A stretch of 64,000 nucleotides of DNA, from assembly GCA_964343195.1 (NCBI GenBank), contig CAYFIR010000011.1, positions 42,419 to 106,418 on the forward strand, written 5' to 3'. This stretch comes from CAYVAP01 sp964343195. Its GTDB lineage: Bacteria > Bacteroidota > Bacteroidia > J057. The translations under genes and the position numbers were made by a program. Within the stretch, counting starts at the first letter, position 1. Each line of letters begins with the position of its first letter. Positions 1 to 8,006 of the stretch are shown in pieces. Below the pieces are notes generated by a model that had not been told where the DNA came from, searched no databases, and worked only from the letters and a program-made list of their open reading frames with translations.

Positions 1-720
1 CAGCCCCCGCTACAGATGAAATCCTGAAGTGGGACGGTTCTGCCTGGACACCATCTTCCGATAGCTTCAACGTGTATACCGCCGGTACCGGAGTAGACAT
101 CACCAACGGAGTGGTCACCAACACCGGAGATACCGATGCGAGTGATGACCTGACCACTGCCAGTACCGCCGGAGGCGATGCTTCTGGCGCCTTTGCCTCG
201 TTGACTGTTGAAGCGCTGCAAGGCAATGCCGTTTCTGCCGCAGCCCCCGCTACAGATGAAATCCTGAAGTGGGACGGTTCTGCCTGGACACCATCTTCCG
301 ATAGCTTCAACGTGTATACCGCCGGTACCGGAGTAGACATCACCAACGGAGTGGTCACCAACACCGGAGATACCGATGCGAGTGATGACCTGACCACTGC
401 CAGTACCGCCGGAGGCGATGCTTCTGGCGCCTTTGCCTCGTTGACTGTTGAAGCGCTGCAAGGCAATGCCGTTTCTGCCGCAGCCCCCGCTACAGATGAA
501 ATCCTGAAGTGGGACGGTTCTGCCTGGACTCCTTCTTCCGATAGCTTCAACGTATACACCGCAGGTACCGGAGTAGACATCACCAATGGAGTGGTCACCA
601 ACACCGGAGATACCGACGCGAGTGATGACCTGACCACTGCCAGTACAGCCGGAGGCGATGCTTCTGGTGCCTTTGCCTCGTTGACCGTTGAGGCGTTGCA
701 AGGGAATGACGTTTCGGCTG
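1..720 (+). repeat. Three tandem 240-bp units coding 80 aa each
   Basis: Bases 1-240 and 241-480 look identical by eye, and 481-720 is the same unit with scattered changes, more of them toward its end. The period of 240 bp is exactly 80 codons, so unit gain or loss keeps the frame. The left edge of the window falls inside the array, so more units may exist upstream. Near identity at the nucleotide level indicates recent duplication or gene conversion. Confidence 0.95.
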
Positions 721-1331
721 CAGCGCCAGATAATGGTGAAGTACTGACCTGGGATGGCTCAGTCTGGGCGCCAGATACCCTGACTTCTTCCAATGTGACG
801 TTTAACAGTAGCCTGATCCCTGATACGGATAACACCTACTCGCTGGGTAATGGCACCTTCCGATACACAGAGGTGTTCTCGGCGGTCGGTTTGATCAACA
901 CTTCCGATATCCGCGCCAAGGAGAACATCGAGGACATTAGCTACGGCCTCGAAGAACTTCTTCAGATTCGTCCTGTTTCATTTGAATGGAAAGACGAAAA
1001 TCTGCCCGGTCGGAAACTGGGATTGATCGCTCAGGATCTACAGGGAGTAATGCCAGAAGTGGTTAAGACGCACGCAACTGTAATTGATCCGGAAACGGGT
1101 GAGAAAAGAGAGGAAGAACTGGACCGCTATGGCGTATTCTACAGTGACCTGATTCCTGTTTTGGTCAAAGGTATCCAGGAGCAGCAGTCGCAGATCAACT
1201 CCCAGCAAACCCGATTGGAAGAGCAGGAGCAGCGCCTCGAGTCTCAGCAACAACAGCTGGATCAACAGGCTGAGATGATTCGCCTGCTGGAGGAACGCCT
1301 GAATAAGCTGGAAAATAATAGCAACGAGTAA
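3..1331 (+). CDS. Tail-fibre-like repeat protein with C-terminal S74 chaperone domain (5' end outside window)
   Basis: The reading frame is open to the left edge, so this is the 3' part of a longer gene. It has three 80-residue repeats rich in Thr, Ala, Gly and Asp (NVYTAGTGVDITNG ... LKWDGSAWTPSSDSF), then a C-terminal domain with the SDIRAKENI motif, Ser codon at 903. This motif is typical of the S74 intramolecular chaperone (endosialidase family), which trimerises a fibre and then cuts itself off just before that Ser. A Gln/Glu-rich coiled coil (SQINSQQTRLEEQEQRLESQ) ends the protein. In Bacteroidota such proteins are annotated as tail fiber domain-containing and are probably exported surface fibres, not phage parts; no phage genes are nearby. 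A strong terminator follows directly. The start and any signal peptide lie outside the window. Confidence 0.85.
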   Translation, partial: APATDEILKWDGSAWTPSSDSFNVYTAGTGVDITNGVVTNTGDTDASDDLTTASTAGGDASGAFASLTVEALQGNAVSAAAPATDEILKWDGSAWTPSSDSFNVYTAGTGVDITNGVVTNTGDTDASDDLTTASTAGGDASGAFASLTVEALQGNAVSAAAPATDEILKWDGSAWTPSSDSFNVYTAGTGVDITNGVVTNTGDTDASDDLTTASTAGGDASGAFASLTVEALQGNDVSAAAPDNGEVLTWDGSVWAPDTLTSSNVTFNSSLIPDTDNTYSLGNGTFRYTEVFSAVGLINTSDIRAKENIEDISYGLEELLQIRPVSFEWKDENLPGRKLGLIAQDLQGVMPEVVKTHATVIDPETGEKREEELDRYGVFYSDLIPVLVKGIQEQQSQINSQQTRLEEQEQRLESQQQQLDQQAEMIRLLEERLNKLENNSNE

Positions 1332-1340
1332 CGCCCATAA

Positions 1341-1370
1341 AAGCCAGACCCTCTGTGGGTCTGGCCTTTT
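1341..1370 (+). terminator. Intrinsic terminator after the fibre gene
   Basis: A 9-bp perfect stem GCCAGACCC (1343-1351) / GGGTCTGGC (1357-1365) with a 5-nt loop is followed by CTTTT. It lies 12 nt after the fibre gene stop. Confidence 0.85.
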
Positions 1371-1383
1371 CAACCATTCAAAT

Positions 1384-1923
1384 ATGGACATCAAGTACAT
1401 TATATTGGGCATTTTGCTGAGCGGGGCGATAGGATCAAGTACCCTGGCCCAGGATCCGGACACCCTGGCTCCGCAGGTATTTGCTACCACGGGTGGTTTT
1501 TTCACCAGCCCTTCGGACTCGCTAACCCTTTCCTTTACCATGGGGGAAATGATGACCCGTACGGCAGTAACTCAGAATGGCACCCTGATCCTCACCCAGG
1601 GGTTTCAGCAACCGGAGAGATTTGAACTGGTAGGAATTTTTGTTCCGCCCGAATTGACGGTTGAATATCGGGCCTATCCAATCCCTACTGCTTCCACCCT
1701 CACCCTGGAACTTGATGGCAAGGAGCCAACCACGCTGTTCGCAGCCGTCTATGACATGCGAGGCCGAATGACAACAGTCCCTGAGCAGCGATTGGGGTTC
1801 GTTGGACAATTCCGGACTCTGTTTGATCTGAGTGAACTTACAGAAGGGAACTACTTCCTTCGCATCTATGATGAAAACCGGAATTTGATCGAGACATTGA
1901 AAATTCAGAAGGTTTCCCGTTAA
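1384..1923 (+). CDS. Secreted protein with T9SS C-terminal sorting domain
   Basis: 179 aa. An N-terminal signal peptide ending near STLAQ is followed by a short beta-rich stretch (LSFTMGEMMTRTAV..LTQGFQQPE) that is often seen beside tail-fibre-like proteins in Bacteroidota. The last ~80 residues match a type A T9SS sorting domain: YPIPTASTLTLEL, VYDMRGR, DLSELTEGNYFLRI, and a basic end. The T9SS would carry it across the outer membrane and anchor it or release it. There is no catalytic domain, so it is probably a structural or adhesion accessory of the preceding fibre protein. It begins just after that gene's terminator, so it probably has its own promoter. Confidence 0.8.
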   Translation: MDIKYIILGILLSGAIGSSTLAQDPDTLAPQVFATTGGFFTSPSDSLTLSFTMGEMMTRTAVTQNGTLILTQGFQQPERFELVGIFVPPELTVEYRAYPIPTASTLTLELDGKEPTTLFAAVYDMRGRMTTVPEQRLGFVGQFRTLFDLSELTEGNYFLRIYDENRNLIETLKIQKVSR

Positions 1924-1964
1924 TTGGTCTTCTCATTGACGAAGTAGCCCCCGATAAGAAAGTT

Positions 1965-2456
1965 ATGAAGAGAATTTTGCTGGCATTGGCCCTCGCTCTG
2001 GTCACTTTTTCCCTGATAGGGCAGGAGTTAACCTCGACTTCAGAATCTGTTACCCTGGATTTTGGCTTTCCGAGCCTTAAAGCCAATGATGACCTGGTCT
2101 TCATCGATGACAATGAAAACGGGCAAATCGATCCGGGCGAAGCTTGCGCCATTATCTTCACCCTCGCAAACAAAAGTCAGTATCCTGCGCAGGATGTCCT
2201 GATTAAACCGAGTGAAATAAATGGATTAGAGGGCCTGATTATTCCGCCACAAATTAAAATCGGGAGCCTGACCGCTGGTGCATCGAGGAAGGTGGAAGTC
2301 GGCATCATTGCAGAAGACAGTCTCGAAACCGGAACGGCCAATTTTTCTTTCGCGATCTTTGAGGGAGACGTGAATGATCAGGCATCCGGGACCATCGTGT
2401 ATTCCATTCCCGTGAACCAACAGGCAAAAGAGGAAGAGGAGGACGACTCTGAGTAA
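1965..2456 (+). CDS. Secreted protein with NEW3/CARDB-like beta domain
   Basis: 163 aa. The signal peptide MKRILLALALALVTFSLIGQ is followed by a single domain with the pattern DDNENGQIDPGEACAI, FTLANKSQYPAQDV, IPPQIKIGSLTAG. This resembles the Ig-like NEW3/CARDB domains of Bacteroidota surface proteins, and the DNENGQIDPGE loop looks able to bind calcium. The C-terminus is an acidic tail (KEEEEDDSE). No enzyme motif is present. Its stop is one base before the next gene's GTG start, so the two are probably co-transcribed. Domain assignment is by pattern memory only. Confidence 0.65.
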   Translation: MKRILLALALALVTFSLIGQELTSTSESVTLDFGFPSLKANDDLVFIDDNENGQIDPGEACAIIFTLANKSQYPAQDVLIKPSEINGLEGLIIPPQIKIGSLTAGASRKVEVGIIAEDSLETGTANFSFAIFEGDVNDQASGTIVYSIPVNQQAKEEEEDDSE

Positions 2457-2457
2457 G

Positions 2458-3444
2458 GTGACATTCTCCCCTTTTTTGAGGCGAATTAATGCCGATTGCA
2501 TCAGTTTCCGGGTTATTACCCTGCTGATGCTATCGTTTTTTATGCCGTTGGGAAAATCTTCGGCTCAACTTGCGGGGATACCGGGCGAAGGTTTTGGAAT
2601 ATCCGGAGGTCTACAGGTGGATTTGGGGTTTCCGGTAAACAGAGTGGGACTACGGATTCAGGGATATTATGTCTGGGATTTCGTTCAGCTCAATGGCAGC
2701 CTGGGATGGCAGTACAATGTTAGCCATCTCGGCCCAAGGCCGATGCAACCGGGAGGAGAGTTTCAGGGTGCGTTGGGGGCAATAGTCGGATGGGGACCCT
2801 CAGAACTTCAACCACATCCATTCCTTCATCCGGTAGCGAATCAGACAGGGCGTCAATATGCCCTGGGATATGCCTGGAAGTACTATTGGGACAACCGGGA
2901 GACCTCACAATTGACAGCGCTCATAGGGTTACACCTCGGACGCTGGGAAATCCTGACGGAAAATGATGCCTATACCGGGTTGGTATATGATCGATACCGG
3001 ACTGGAGCATTTGCGGTGGCATATCGACGGGATAGCCTGCGGTATATGTTGATGACGACACTTTGGACCGGAGACCCCAGAAACCTGCCGCGTGTGAGTG
3101 ATAATCCCGATTTTCCCGCCCGTTATGGCTACAAGGACCTGAGGGATGCTCCCTATGGCAGATTTTCACATGGGATTTTGGCTGCACAGGTATCGACCGC
3201 TTTGCCCTACTATCATCAGGGGCAGGCCAGTATAGGGATTGATGCAGAGCAGGTGCGAAACTTTATGCAGAACCGCCTGATCCATGATATGTATTACTTC
3301 CCTGAAAAGTTGACGCCCGTTCGAAACCCACATTATCCCATGCTTGATACAGAGGGATATCCCTATTTGTACCAGCCCGATCAGGTCATTCGCCGGCCAC
3401 GGCCCTATCTCGAACTGGGATTAAATAGCCCCCTGTTTTATTGA
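2458..3444 (+). CDS. Secreted protein resembling the polymorphic toxin type 23 (Toxin_23) family
   Basis: 328 aa from a GTG start; an upstream stop in another frame ends one base earlier, and no in-frame ATG comes before the signal peptide (hydrophobic VITLLMLSFFMP, end near SSAQ). The C-terminal half contains YDRYRTGAFAVAY, TTLWTGDP, GIDAEQVRNFMQN and LIHDMYYFPEK. As I remember it, this order (DRxRT..., TGDP, G-D-E-x-VR-x-xxQN-xxxHD) is the hallmark of proteins labelled polymorphic toxin type 23 in Bacteroidota. Many such proteins stand alone without a toxin-delivery N-terminus, and a toxic role is unproven. No immunity gene is obvious. The stop overlaps the convergent acyltransferase gene by 7 bp. 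Confidence 0.55.
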   Translation: MTFSPFLRRINADCISFRVITLLMLSFFMPLGKSSAQLAGIPGEGFGISGGLQVDLGFPVNRVGLRIQGYYVWDFVQLNGSLGWQYNVSHLGPRPMQPGGEFQGALGAIVGWGPSELQPHPFLHPVANQTGRQYALGYAWKYYWDNRETSQLTALIGLHLGRWEILTENDAYTGLVYDRYRTGAFAVAYRRDSLRYMLMTTLWTGDPRNLPRVSDNPDFPARYGYKDLRDAPYGRFSHGILAAQVSTALPYYHQGQASIGIDAEQVRNFMQNRLIHDMYYFPEKLTPVRNPHYPMLDTEGYPYLYQPDQVIRRPRPYLELGLNSPLFY

Positions 3445-4565
3445 GCATTGGGGATCATTCCTGAATAAATGCGCAGGATCATTTCCCGCATGGCTTCTGC
3501 CGAGAATTCACTTTTTCCCAATTGTCGTTTGAGGTGCTGTTGGAATTGGGCTATGTCATCGTCGGTATATTTAGCTTGATAAGCAGAGCTATCATGCAGC
3601 AGATCGTGGGCAACATACTGAATGGGCCAGCGGTGGTACAGGCTAAATATGGCTTTGTCTATTTCGTTGGCCAGTGCTTTAAGCCAGTCATTGCGGGTCT
3701 GACTATCCGGAATCGCCATTATTTCCCGGTCCAAAGGTTGTCCCGCAGCGAGGTGAACCCTGCCTTTTGGGTCTCGGATGCCTTTGATGATGGCCTCACG
3801 GTCATTTTTGTCATAACCCTTACCTGACTCGCGGCAGACGAGTTCCTCTGCCTTGAGATAATCACATGGCTCCAGTTCATAGGAAATGGCCATAGGGACA
3901 ATTCTGAGATCTCTGAATCCCTCTGCCAGGGTTTTGTCCTCAAAAGCTAGCTGGAGCATTTTCAGCAGCGAAGGCTGGGTTTGGTCCACCCCGTCTTTGG
4001 TTCGTCCATTGCGCTGGGCTAGCCAGACAGATTCGCCGTCCTGGGTAATTCTTTGCTGAATAAACTTTGCCAGACGGAGTGAGTAGGCATAAGCCTGGGT
4101 ACGAGGAGGATTGCGGTGAACGATGAAGCTTTTGTTGAGCTTCATAAGGTCGGTAATGAGTGGCGTGATGAGCAGATTGTCCCCAATGGCTATCAGCGTG
4201 GTAGGATGGCCGAGTTCGTAGCGAATTAGATTTAACAGCGCCGAATCCAGGATAATATCCCGGTGATTGGAGATAAACAGGTAGGACTGGTTGGGGTCCA
4301 GGTCTTCAAATCCGGAGTGTGACAATTCACTAATGCTCTCTTTGACAATTTTGAGGACCGCATGGGAGATATAGGTATGCTGAAATTCTTCGACACTCTT
4401 CACCGCGCTCATCTGTTCAGCAATGGTTGAGGGAGGGGTATCGGGATATAGGTAGCCCATCAACAAAGCGAAAGTCTGCCTCTGGGTAACCTCCGCCATA
4501 ACCTGAGGTACCTCAGCATCTACGTAAGGGCGTATTTCTTCAAAACCAAGTGCTTGATCCTCCAT
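3438..4565 (-). CDS. PlsB/PlsC-type glycerol(-phosphate) acyltransferase family protein
   Basis: 375 aa, no signal peptide. The acyltransferase core starts near residue 95: YLFISNHRDIILDSAL supplies the catalytic His (H101) and acid residues (D103, D107). The spacing to the second Asp is one residue longer than the canonical HX4D box, as I recall for Bacteroidota members. Next come the substrate-binding block FIVHRNPPRTQAYAYSLRL and the WLAQRNGRTKDG block (equivalent to the EGTRSR region), then IVPMAISYELEP. It probably transfers acyl groups to a glycerolipid precursor at the inner membrane; the exact acceptor cannot be read from sequence. It runs convergently into the Toxin_23-like gene with a 7-bp overlap. 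Confidence 0.8.
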   Translation of the reverse strand: MEDQALGFEEIRPYVDAEVPQVMAEVTQRQTFALLMGYLYPDTPPSTIAEQMSAVKSVEEFQHTYISHAVLKIVKESISELSHSGFEDLDPNQSYLFISNHRDIILDSALLNLIRYELGHPTTLIAIGDNLLITPLITDLMKLNKSFIVHRNPPRTQAYAYSLRLAKFIQQRITQDGESVWLAQRNGRTKDGVDQTQPSLLKMLQLAFEDKTLAEGFRDLRIVPMAISYELEPCDYLKAEELVCRESGKGYDKNDREAIIKGIRDPKGRVHLAAGQPLDREIMAIPDSQTRNDWLKALANEIDKAIFSLYHRWPIQYVAHDLLHDSSAYQAKYTDDDIAQFQQHLKRQLGKSEFSAEAMREMILRIYSGMIPNAQ

Positions 4566-4615
4566 CTATTGGGGTTATCGGGTGAACTCAGGGCAAAGTT
4601 AGGATAACAATGGGA

Positions 4616-5080
4616 TCATTCGGAAAGAAAAGTGGCGATCCTTTTCTCCAATACCGCCATTTCTTCCGGAGTTGCCTTTGCCTGAACCTCTTCGAAGAAT
4701 ATTCGCTCTTCGAATCGAATGTGTTTTACCAATGCCTGGCTGAGCTCATCGAAAGCCTCCTGTAGATTGGGGGCGTCAGCTTCCGGGAGGTTGTGGGCCA
4801 GGTCCTCAATGGCCTGATGTTCTGCTATCAACTGCTCGACAGCAGAGGCATAAGTTTGCGTCCAATCCACTAGCTGTGGAAACAGAACCTGTTCCTCCAG
4901 GCTACGATAGGCTGGCCAGTTTCCTGAAAAAAAATCTTGGGTAAAGTCCAGCTTCCCGGAAAGATCGGTAGGCATGCCTCGGTACACTGGAGCGCCAGTA
5001 CGGATGAGGTTAGCCAGAAACAGGCCCTTTTGATGTGCCCTGGAAATGGGTACCAGGGCACTGTGTCGTTTCAAGGGCAT
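4616..5080 (-). CDS. Hemerythrin/HHE-domain protein
   Basis: 154 aa, all alpha, cytoplasmic. His and Glu residues are placed as in a four-helix hemerythrin bundle: LVPISRAHQKGL (helix 1), VLFPQL (helix 2), LIAEHQAIEDL (helix 3) and LVKHIRFEERIFFEEV (helix 4). Such proteins bind a di-iron centre and serve in O2 or NO sensing or storage, or in iron repair. The gene lies 11 bp after the dehydrogenase stop on the same strand, so the two are probably co-transcribed. The ligand set is close to the HHE consensus but was not checked residue by residue. Confidence 0.75.
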   Translation of the reverse strand: MPLKRHSALVPISRAHQKGLFLANLIRTGAPVYRGMPTDLSGKLDFTQDFFSGNWPAYRSLEEQVLFPQLVDWTQTYASAVEQLIAEHQAIEDLAHNLPEADAPNLQEAFDELSQALVKHIRFEERIFFEEVQAKATPEEMAVLEKRIATFLSE

Positions 5081-5091
5081 GTATGGCTGAT

Positions 5092-6105
5092 TTAGGCAGT
5101 TGCGCGCTCGAGGTTCTCTATGACGTGCTGCGCAAACTGATCGGTGTTGGCAGGACCTCCGAGGTCTCCCGTTACCTTGCTGGGGTCAGCCAGGGTAGCG
5201 AAGAGTGCTTTCTCAATGCGATCCGCGACATCCAGCATCTTGAGGTGTCGAAGCATCATGATCGCGGACTGGAGTAAGGCTGTTGGGTTGGCGATTCCTT
5301 TTCCGGCAATATCGGGTGCGCTGCCATGTACGGCCTCAAATATGGCGCAGTCGTCGCCGATATTGGCACCAGGGATGATGCCCAGTCCACCGACCAGACC
5401 CGCAACGAGGTCAGAAAGGATATCGCCAAAGAGATTGGTGGTAGCGATGACATCGTATCGCTGAGGATAGATCACCAACTGCATTGCCATGTTGTCGATG
5501 ATGCGATCATCCATTTCGATATCGGGATATTCCTTGGCGATCTTGGCTCCGGCCCGTAGGAACAGCGCCCCTGCCTGCTTGATGATGTTGGCTTTGTGCA
5601 CCAGGGTCACGCGCTTACGTCCATGCTTGCGGGCATATTCAAAGGCCGCACGGATGATACGCTCAGATCCCTGTTGGGTGACCCGGGCAATGGCATCGGC
5701 GATCCCGTTGCGTTCGTCATATACTTCGAATCCAGAGTACAGGCCCTCGGTGTTTTCGCGGAACAGCACAAGGTTCACTCCTTCAAAAGGGGTCTTGACA
5801 CCAGGGATGGTCTTTCCTGGACGTACGTTCTGGTATAGGTCAAACTTTTGCCGGAGGGTAACATTTATGCTCTTGAAGCCTTCTCCTACGGGAGTAGTCA
5901 GGGGCCCCTTAAGAGCAATGCGGGTAGTGGAGAGAGATTCGATCAGTTCAGCAGGAATCAGATCTCCTACTTCCCGAAAGGCGGTGAGGCCGGCCTGTTG
6001 TTCGTCGTACTCAAGCTCAGCTCCAGCGGCGTTTAGAATATCAATGACAGCGTCGGTAATTTCTGGTCCAATACCGTCGCCTGGGATAAGGGTAATAGTG
6101 GTCAT
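5092..6105 (-). CDS. NAD-type isocitrate/isopropylmalate dehydrogenase family enzyme, probably isocitrate dehydrogenase
   Basis: 337 aa, the usual length of the NAD-dependent beta-decarboxylating dehydrogenases. The N-terminus ITLIPGDGIGPEI starts the family fold. The substrate loop SINVTLRQKFDLYQNVRP is closer to NAD-isocitrate dehydrogenases (S..N..R..R) than to LeuB. FRENTEGLYSGFE and VHKANIIKQ carry the catalytic Tyr and Lys. GDILSDLVAGLVGGLGIIPGANIG and AVHGSAPDIAGKGIANPTA form the metal and NAD sites. It would convert isocitrate to 2-oxoglutarate in the TCA cycle. No leu genes are nearby, which also argues against LeuB. It is followed on the same strand by the hemerythrin-like gene. Confidence 0.85.
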   Translation of the reverse strand: MTTITLIPGDGIGPEITDAVIDILNAAGAELEYDEQQAGLTAFREVGDLIPAELIESLSTTRIALKGPLTTPVGEGFKSINVTLRQKFDLYQNVRPGKTIPGVKTPFEGVNLVLFRENTEGLYSGFEVYDERNGIADAIARVTQQGSERIIRAAFEYARKHGRKRVTLVHKANIIKQAGALFLRAGAKIAKEYPDIEMDDRIIDNMAMQLVIYPQRYDVIATTNLFGDILSDLVAGLVGGLGIIPGANIGDDCAIFEAVHGSAPDIAGKGIANPTALLQSAIMMLRHLKMLDVADRIEKALFATLADPSKVTGDLGGPANTDQFAQHVIENLERATA

Positions 6106-6164
6106 GTGTGTGTTAGAGTTTCGGATTCAGGCAAATATCCCTTTACTCCCAGTGTTTTGCAACT

Positions 6165-6698
6165 CTATTGCCGGGAAGTCGGTACTTCCTTGTCCTTGGG
6201 GGGGGCAGAAGCTCGAGAAGAATGGTCGATCAGACCTCGGCCACGCTTGATGATTCGCCCATTGCGTTTGAAGTCATTATACAAACTGTCGAGAATGCCG
6301 TTGATGAACTTGCTGCTTTTTGGGGTACTGTAGGTCTTGGCCAGTTCCAGGTACTCATTGATGGTGACCTTGACGGGGATTTCCTCAAAGTTCAGCATTT
6401 CACAGATGGCCATGTGCATCAGAATCCGGTCCAGACGCGCGATGCGATCCAGTTCCCAGTTCTCGGCCTTTGATTTGATAAATTCATCAAATCGCTCGCC
6501 ATTTTTGATCGACTCGTAATACAGCTCAGTGAGCAATTGGGCATCCCCGCTTAGCTTCTTCTTTTTTTCCAGATCCTCAACTTCTTCCTTCAGCTCTTTC
6601 AGCAGTAGGTCAAATACGTAATCCGGGGCTTGCCCTGAGGTTACGCATGCATATACGGCCTGCATGACTTTGGCGCGGATCTGTCTTCTGGTAATCAT
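6165..6698 (-). CDS. nusB: Transcription antitermination factor NusB
   Basis: 177 aa. The N-terminus MITRRQIRAKVMQAVYA matches the RNA-binding start of NusB. The C-terminal half has the conserved block IARLDRILMHMAICEML, EIPVKVTINEYLELAKTYST and FINGILDSL. NusB pairs with NusE/S10 at boxA RNA to prevent premature termination in rRNA operons. Many Bacteroidota NusB proteins are ~300 aa; this one is nearer the classical bacterial size, with a shorter middle. A basic tail (FKRNGRIIKRGRG) ends it. A candidate TATTTTTG promoter element lies ~77 nt upstream. Confidence 0.9.
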   Translation of the reverse strand: MITRRQIRAKVMQAVYACVTSGQAPDYVFDLLLKELKEEVEDLEKKKKLSGDAQLLTELYYESIKNGERFDEFIKSKAENWELDRIARLDRILMHMAICEMLNFEEIPVKVTINEYLELAKTYSTPKSSKFINGILDSLYNDFKRNGRIIKRGRGLIDHSSRASAPPKDKEVPTSRQ

Positions 6699-6774
6699 AA
6701 CAAAGAGTTTGGGATAGGGTTAATAACAGTCAGCCCTCTCTTAGTCAAAAACGACGAAAAGTGGTAATGGGATA

Positions 6775-6782
6775 CAAAAATA
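6775..6782 (-). promoter_or_regulatory. Candidate -7 box (TATTTTTG) for nusB
   Basis: On the minus strand the sequence reads TATTTTTG, an exact match to the Bacteroidota -7 consensus TAnnTTTG, 77 nt before the nusB start. A clear TTTG -33 box is missing (GTTTA is nearest), so this is tentative. Confidence 0.35.
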
Positions 6783-7166
6783 TCCTCCCCAGTCCTAAAC
6801 ATGGACCGGAGCAGAGGCTGAATTTCAGGAAGTAGATTGGAAAAAGGTGTGGGCGTGAGGGACGCTTTGGGCGTTGGATAACAGGCTGTGACGCTCCTCT
6901 GATAGAGTTCAGGGAGTGGATTGCTTTTGGAAAGCAGATTAATAGTCGAGTGCCTGTCAAATACCTTCACAACGCAGATTGCCTTGTCTTTGCAGCAAAG
7001 GTAAGCATAGTTTGGACAAATCCCCTATGGGTGTGTGGATTTTATCTTTCCCGGAAAGTTGGGTAGCAACCGTGGATGAAAACCCATCCTGGCTGGGCAG
7101 TAAATTGCGATGGAGAGAATTGGTCGGCGATCATACTACTGGACAAAAACAAAACCGAAGGTTACC

Positions 7167-7279
7167 TTCCGATAAACCGGAATCCAGGATTTGCGACCTT
7201 CTGCTGAACCGCAACCCGGGCTTTGCGTACCTTGCGCCCTCCTTGGCGTCTTCCGATGAACCGGAATCTGGGATTTGCG
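7167..7279 (+). repeat. Three imperfect copies of a 29-nt direct repeat
   Basis: Copies at 7167-7195, 7199-7227 and 7251-7279 share the frame TTCCGAT-AACCGGAATC--GGATTTGCG. The outer copies differ at 3 positions and the middle one at about 7. The gaps are 3 and 23 nt, so this is not a CRISPR array. Function unknown. Confidence 0.7.
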
Positions 7280-7347
7280 GTAAAAGAAATTGGCACACAA
7301 GTGAAAATGTCTAGGAGCATGGTCGGCGATAACTCCAGGAGCGGAAA

Positions 7348-7737
7348 TCAGGACCGCTCAAATTCCAACACCTCCATGACGGTATCCAGGAGTTCCTGAT
7401 TGTCAAAAGGTTTGGTAAAGTATATGTCACCTCCGGCTTTGTAGCCGTCCATCTTGTCTCGGGTAGTGCCTTTGGCTGTCAGGAATATGACTTTTACCGG
7501 ATTCCCCTCCATGTTTCGGCGGATGTCGGCAGCAACTTCGAAGCCATCCTTTCGGGGCATCATTACATCCAGCAATATGAGGTCAGGCTGAAAAGAGGCA
7601 GCCTTTGCCAGGGCTTCTTCTCCGTCGTGAGCAGTTTCTGTGATGAATCCGTTTTGTTGCATCAAGAAGTCAAGTGCAATCACAATGTTGGGTTCATCAT
7701 CAACCACCAATATTCTGGGTTGCTTGTCGGTAGCCAT
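7348..7737 (-). CDS. Single-domain response regulator (CheY-like)
   Basis: 129 aa, one receiver domain and no output domain. The acidic pocket is D13/D14 (VVDDEPN), the phosphoacceptor is D57 (LILLDVMMPRKDG), the switch Thr is T87 (FLTAKG) and the conserved Lys is K109 (YFTKPF). The usual KAGADDY reads KAGGDIY here. It lies downstream of the SLC5-histidine kinase gene on the same strand and is its natural partner, but 264 bp containing a repeat element separate them, so expression may be partly independent. Lacking a DNA-binding domain, it would act by protein contact or as a relay. Confidence 0.9.
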   Translation of the reverse strand: MATDKQPRILVVDDEPNIVIALDFLMQQNGFITETAHDGEEALAKAASFQPDLILLDVMMPRKDGFEVAADIRRNMEGNPVKVIFLTAKGTTRDKMDGYKAGGDIYFTKPFDNQELLDTVMEVLEFERS

Positions 7738-7846
7738 TGCGTTTGAGTAGTAGGCAGATCCTGATTGGAATTAAAGTAAGGTTAAGAAATATCGTATTTT
7801 CTATCAAGAGTCGCAACCTGTCCAGCCTTATTTCGTGTCAGGCTGA

Positions 7847-7876
7847 CGCCTATTCCCTGCGCGCCTATTCCCTGCG
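7847..7876 (+). repeat. Perfect 15-bp tandem duplication
   Basis: CGCCTATTCCCTGCG occurs twice in direct succession (7847-7861 and 7862-7876) in the gap between kinase and regulator genes. It looks like a simple slippage duplication. Confidence 0.8.
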
Positions 7877-7946
7877 GAATGAAGTGATGAGTCAATTTGG
7901 AATTGGGCAAATATGTGATCATCAGTATCTTAAGCTACAGACTCTT

Positions 7947-8006
7947 GACTCTGTTGAGCACAGCGAAATCCCGCGAAGCGGGAAACTTCGAACTTTTTCC
8001 ACTAGC
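7947..8006 (+). repeat. Dispersed ~60-bp intergenic repeat, copy 1
   Basis: The segment runs from GACTCTGTTGAGCACAGCG through TCCCGCGAAGCGGGA to AACTTCGAAC and CCACTAG. It matches 61454-61512 over most of its length and 40835-40860 (inverted) at its 3' end. It contains the hairpin TCCCGC-GAA-GCGGGA at 7969-7983. The kinase stop codon (8002-8004) lies inside the repeat. Confidence 0.8.

Larger units (their letters stand above)
6699..7347. other. 649-bp gene-free region between nusB and response regulator
   Basis: I see no convincing gene. Short ORFs on both strands (6695-6970 minus, 6979-7314 plus) have no recognisable motif. The region holds the nusB upstream region, a triplicated 29-nt direct repeat at 7167-7279, and two GGTCGGCGAT words (7121 and 7320 areas). 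Confidence 0.5.

Noticed and set aside
1..720. Possible CRISPR or minisatellite array
   Set aside because: The 240-bp units abut without spacers and stay in frame within a coding region, so they are protein repeats.
3..1331. Prophage tail fibre
   Set aside because: S74 domains are common in phages, but no capsid, terminase, integrase or lysis gene is nearby, and the next genes carry T9SS signals.
5092..6105. 3-isopropylmalate dehydrogenase (LeuB)
   Set aside because: The substrate loop SINVTLRQKFDLYQNVRP fits NAD-isocitrate dehydrogenase better and no leu genes are present; not fully excluded.
5489..6250. 253-aa open frame on the plus strand
   Set aside because: Antisense to the isocitrate dehydrogenase gene and full of low-complexity Arg/Ser stretches.
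7167..7279. Possible CRISPR array
   Set aside because: Only three diverged copies with 3- and 23-nt gaps; no cas genes are present.
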